Source: Ceratorhiza oryzae-sativae (taxonomy: Eukaryota; Basidiomycota; Agaricomycetes; Cantharellales; Ceratobasidiaceae). Taken from it: 64,000 bases of DNA. The stretch covers positions 1-64,000 of the forward strand of contig JARWMV010000009.1 in NCBI GenBank assembly GCA_030998015.1, read 5' to 3'. This document shows, piece by piece, positions 63,784 to 64,000 of this stretch; positions within the stretch are counted from its first letter, which is position 1; each line of letters opens with the position of its first letter. The position numbers and the translations under genes are program-made. Below the pieces are notes generated by a model. That model made no database searches, was not told where the DNA came from, and saw only the letters and a list, made by a program, of their open reading frames with translations.

Positions 63784-64000
63784 ATGTGGCCGACATTCAA
63801 GACTGAGCATCCGGTCGAACAGCATCCAGTCCGTGATGGGGACATGCGCCTGGCGACCCTGGCGTTTGGGTTTACGGTGAGTTGTCTTTTTCATTTTCAT
63901 TTTTCGAAGGTAGCGAGGGTTGACAATGGCGTATTATGACGTTTATAGATCGGTTTTGGGTATTTTGTAGGTTGGCATGCGATCAGGCAGACGAGAAAGA
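63784..64000 (+). CDS. Small membrane protein, partial at window edge
   Basis: Starts at ATG 63784 (MWPTFKTEHPVEQHPVRDGD) and reads on to LATLAFGFT; a GTGAGT donor at 63877 and an acceptor GTTTATAG at about 63949 join it to IGFGYFVGWHAIRQTRK, making one membrane segment. The rest is outside the window. I do not recognise the family. The frame is open upstream of the ATG for about 40 codons, but the TATA-like site there argues for this start. Confidence 0.5.

Overview
The window looks like nuclear DNA of a filamentous basidiomycete, most likely a Rhizoctonia/Ceratobasidiaceae species. The evidence is dense short introns of about 50-65 nt with GT-AG and occasional GC-AG borders, many small exons, a NACHT-WD40 gene and a TRANK1-like helicase of the kind abundant in Rhizoctonia, and a CpG-depleted transposon island. 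All gene models were read by eye from splice signals, reading phase and remembered family motifs; no search was run.

Layout. 1-6.4 kb is an AT-rich, CpG-poor repeat island with three copies of one dispersed repeat and a large inverted-repeat element. 6.58-9.11 kb (-) is an unrecognised protein with a polyproline and Gly/Arg-rich tail. 11.5-20.2 kb is the most interesting block: an Old Yellow Enzyme (+), an MFS transporter (+) and, convergent with it, a full-length nitric oxide synthase (-) with oxygenase and FMN/FAD/NADPH reductase domains. 21.3-22.1 kb (-) is a secreted Ser/Thr-rich protein. 25.3-30.0 kb (-) is a NACHT-WD40 NLR-like gene with many frame breaks. 30.4-33.4 kb (+) is a 22-exon dihydroxyacid dehydratase. 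33.6-42.4 kb (-) is a very large TRANK1-like UvrD-family helicase. 44.6-46.5 kb (+) is a catalase. 47.1-50.3 kb (+) is a tandem pair of short-chain dehydrogenase paralogues. 50.3-61.3 kb is gene-poor: two oppositely oriented 196-bp pogo-like MITEs, a few unrecognised minus-strand genes and a decayed adenylation-domain relic. 61.35-62.73 kb (+) is an F-box protein, and a gene for a small membrane protein runs off the right edge.

Biology. The OYE, MFS and NOS genes are adjacent and could form a small module for making, exporting or detoxifying NO-derived or nitro compounds; that is inference. Several otherwise well conserved genes carry one-base frame breaks. Nearly all of these are one missing base, often in a short homopolymer, so the assembly may contain systematic deletions. 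The NLR-like gene has so many that true decay is also possible.
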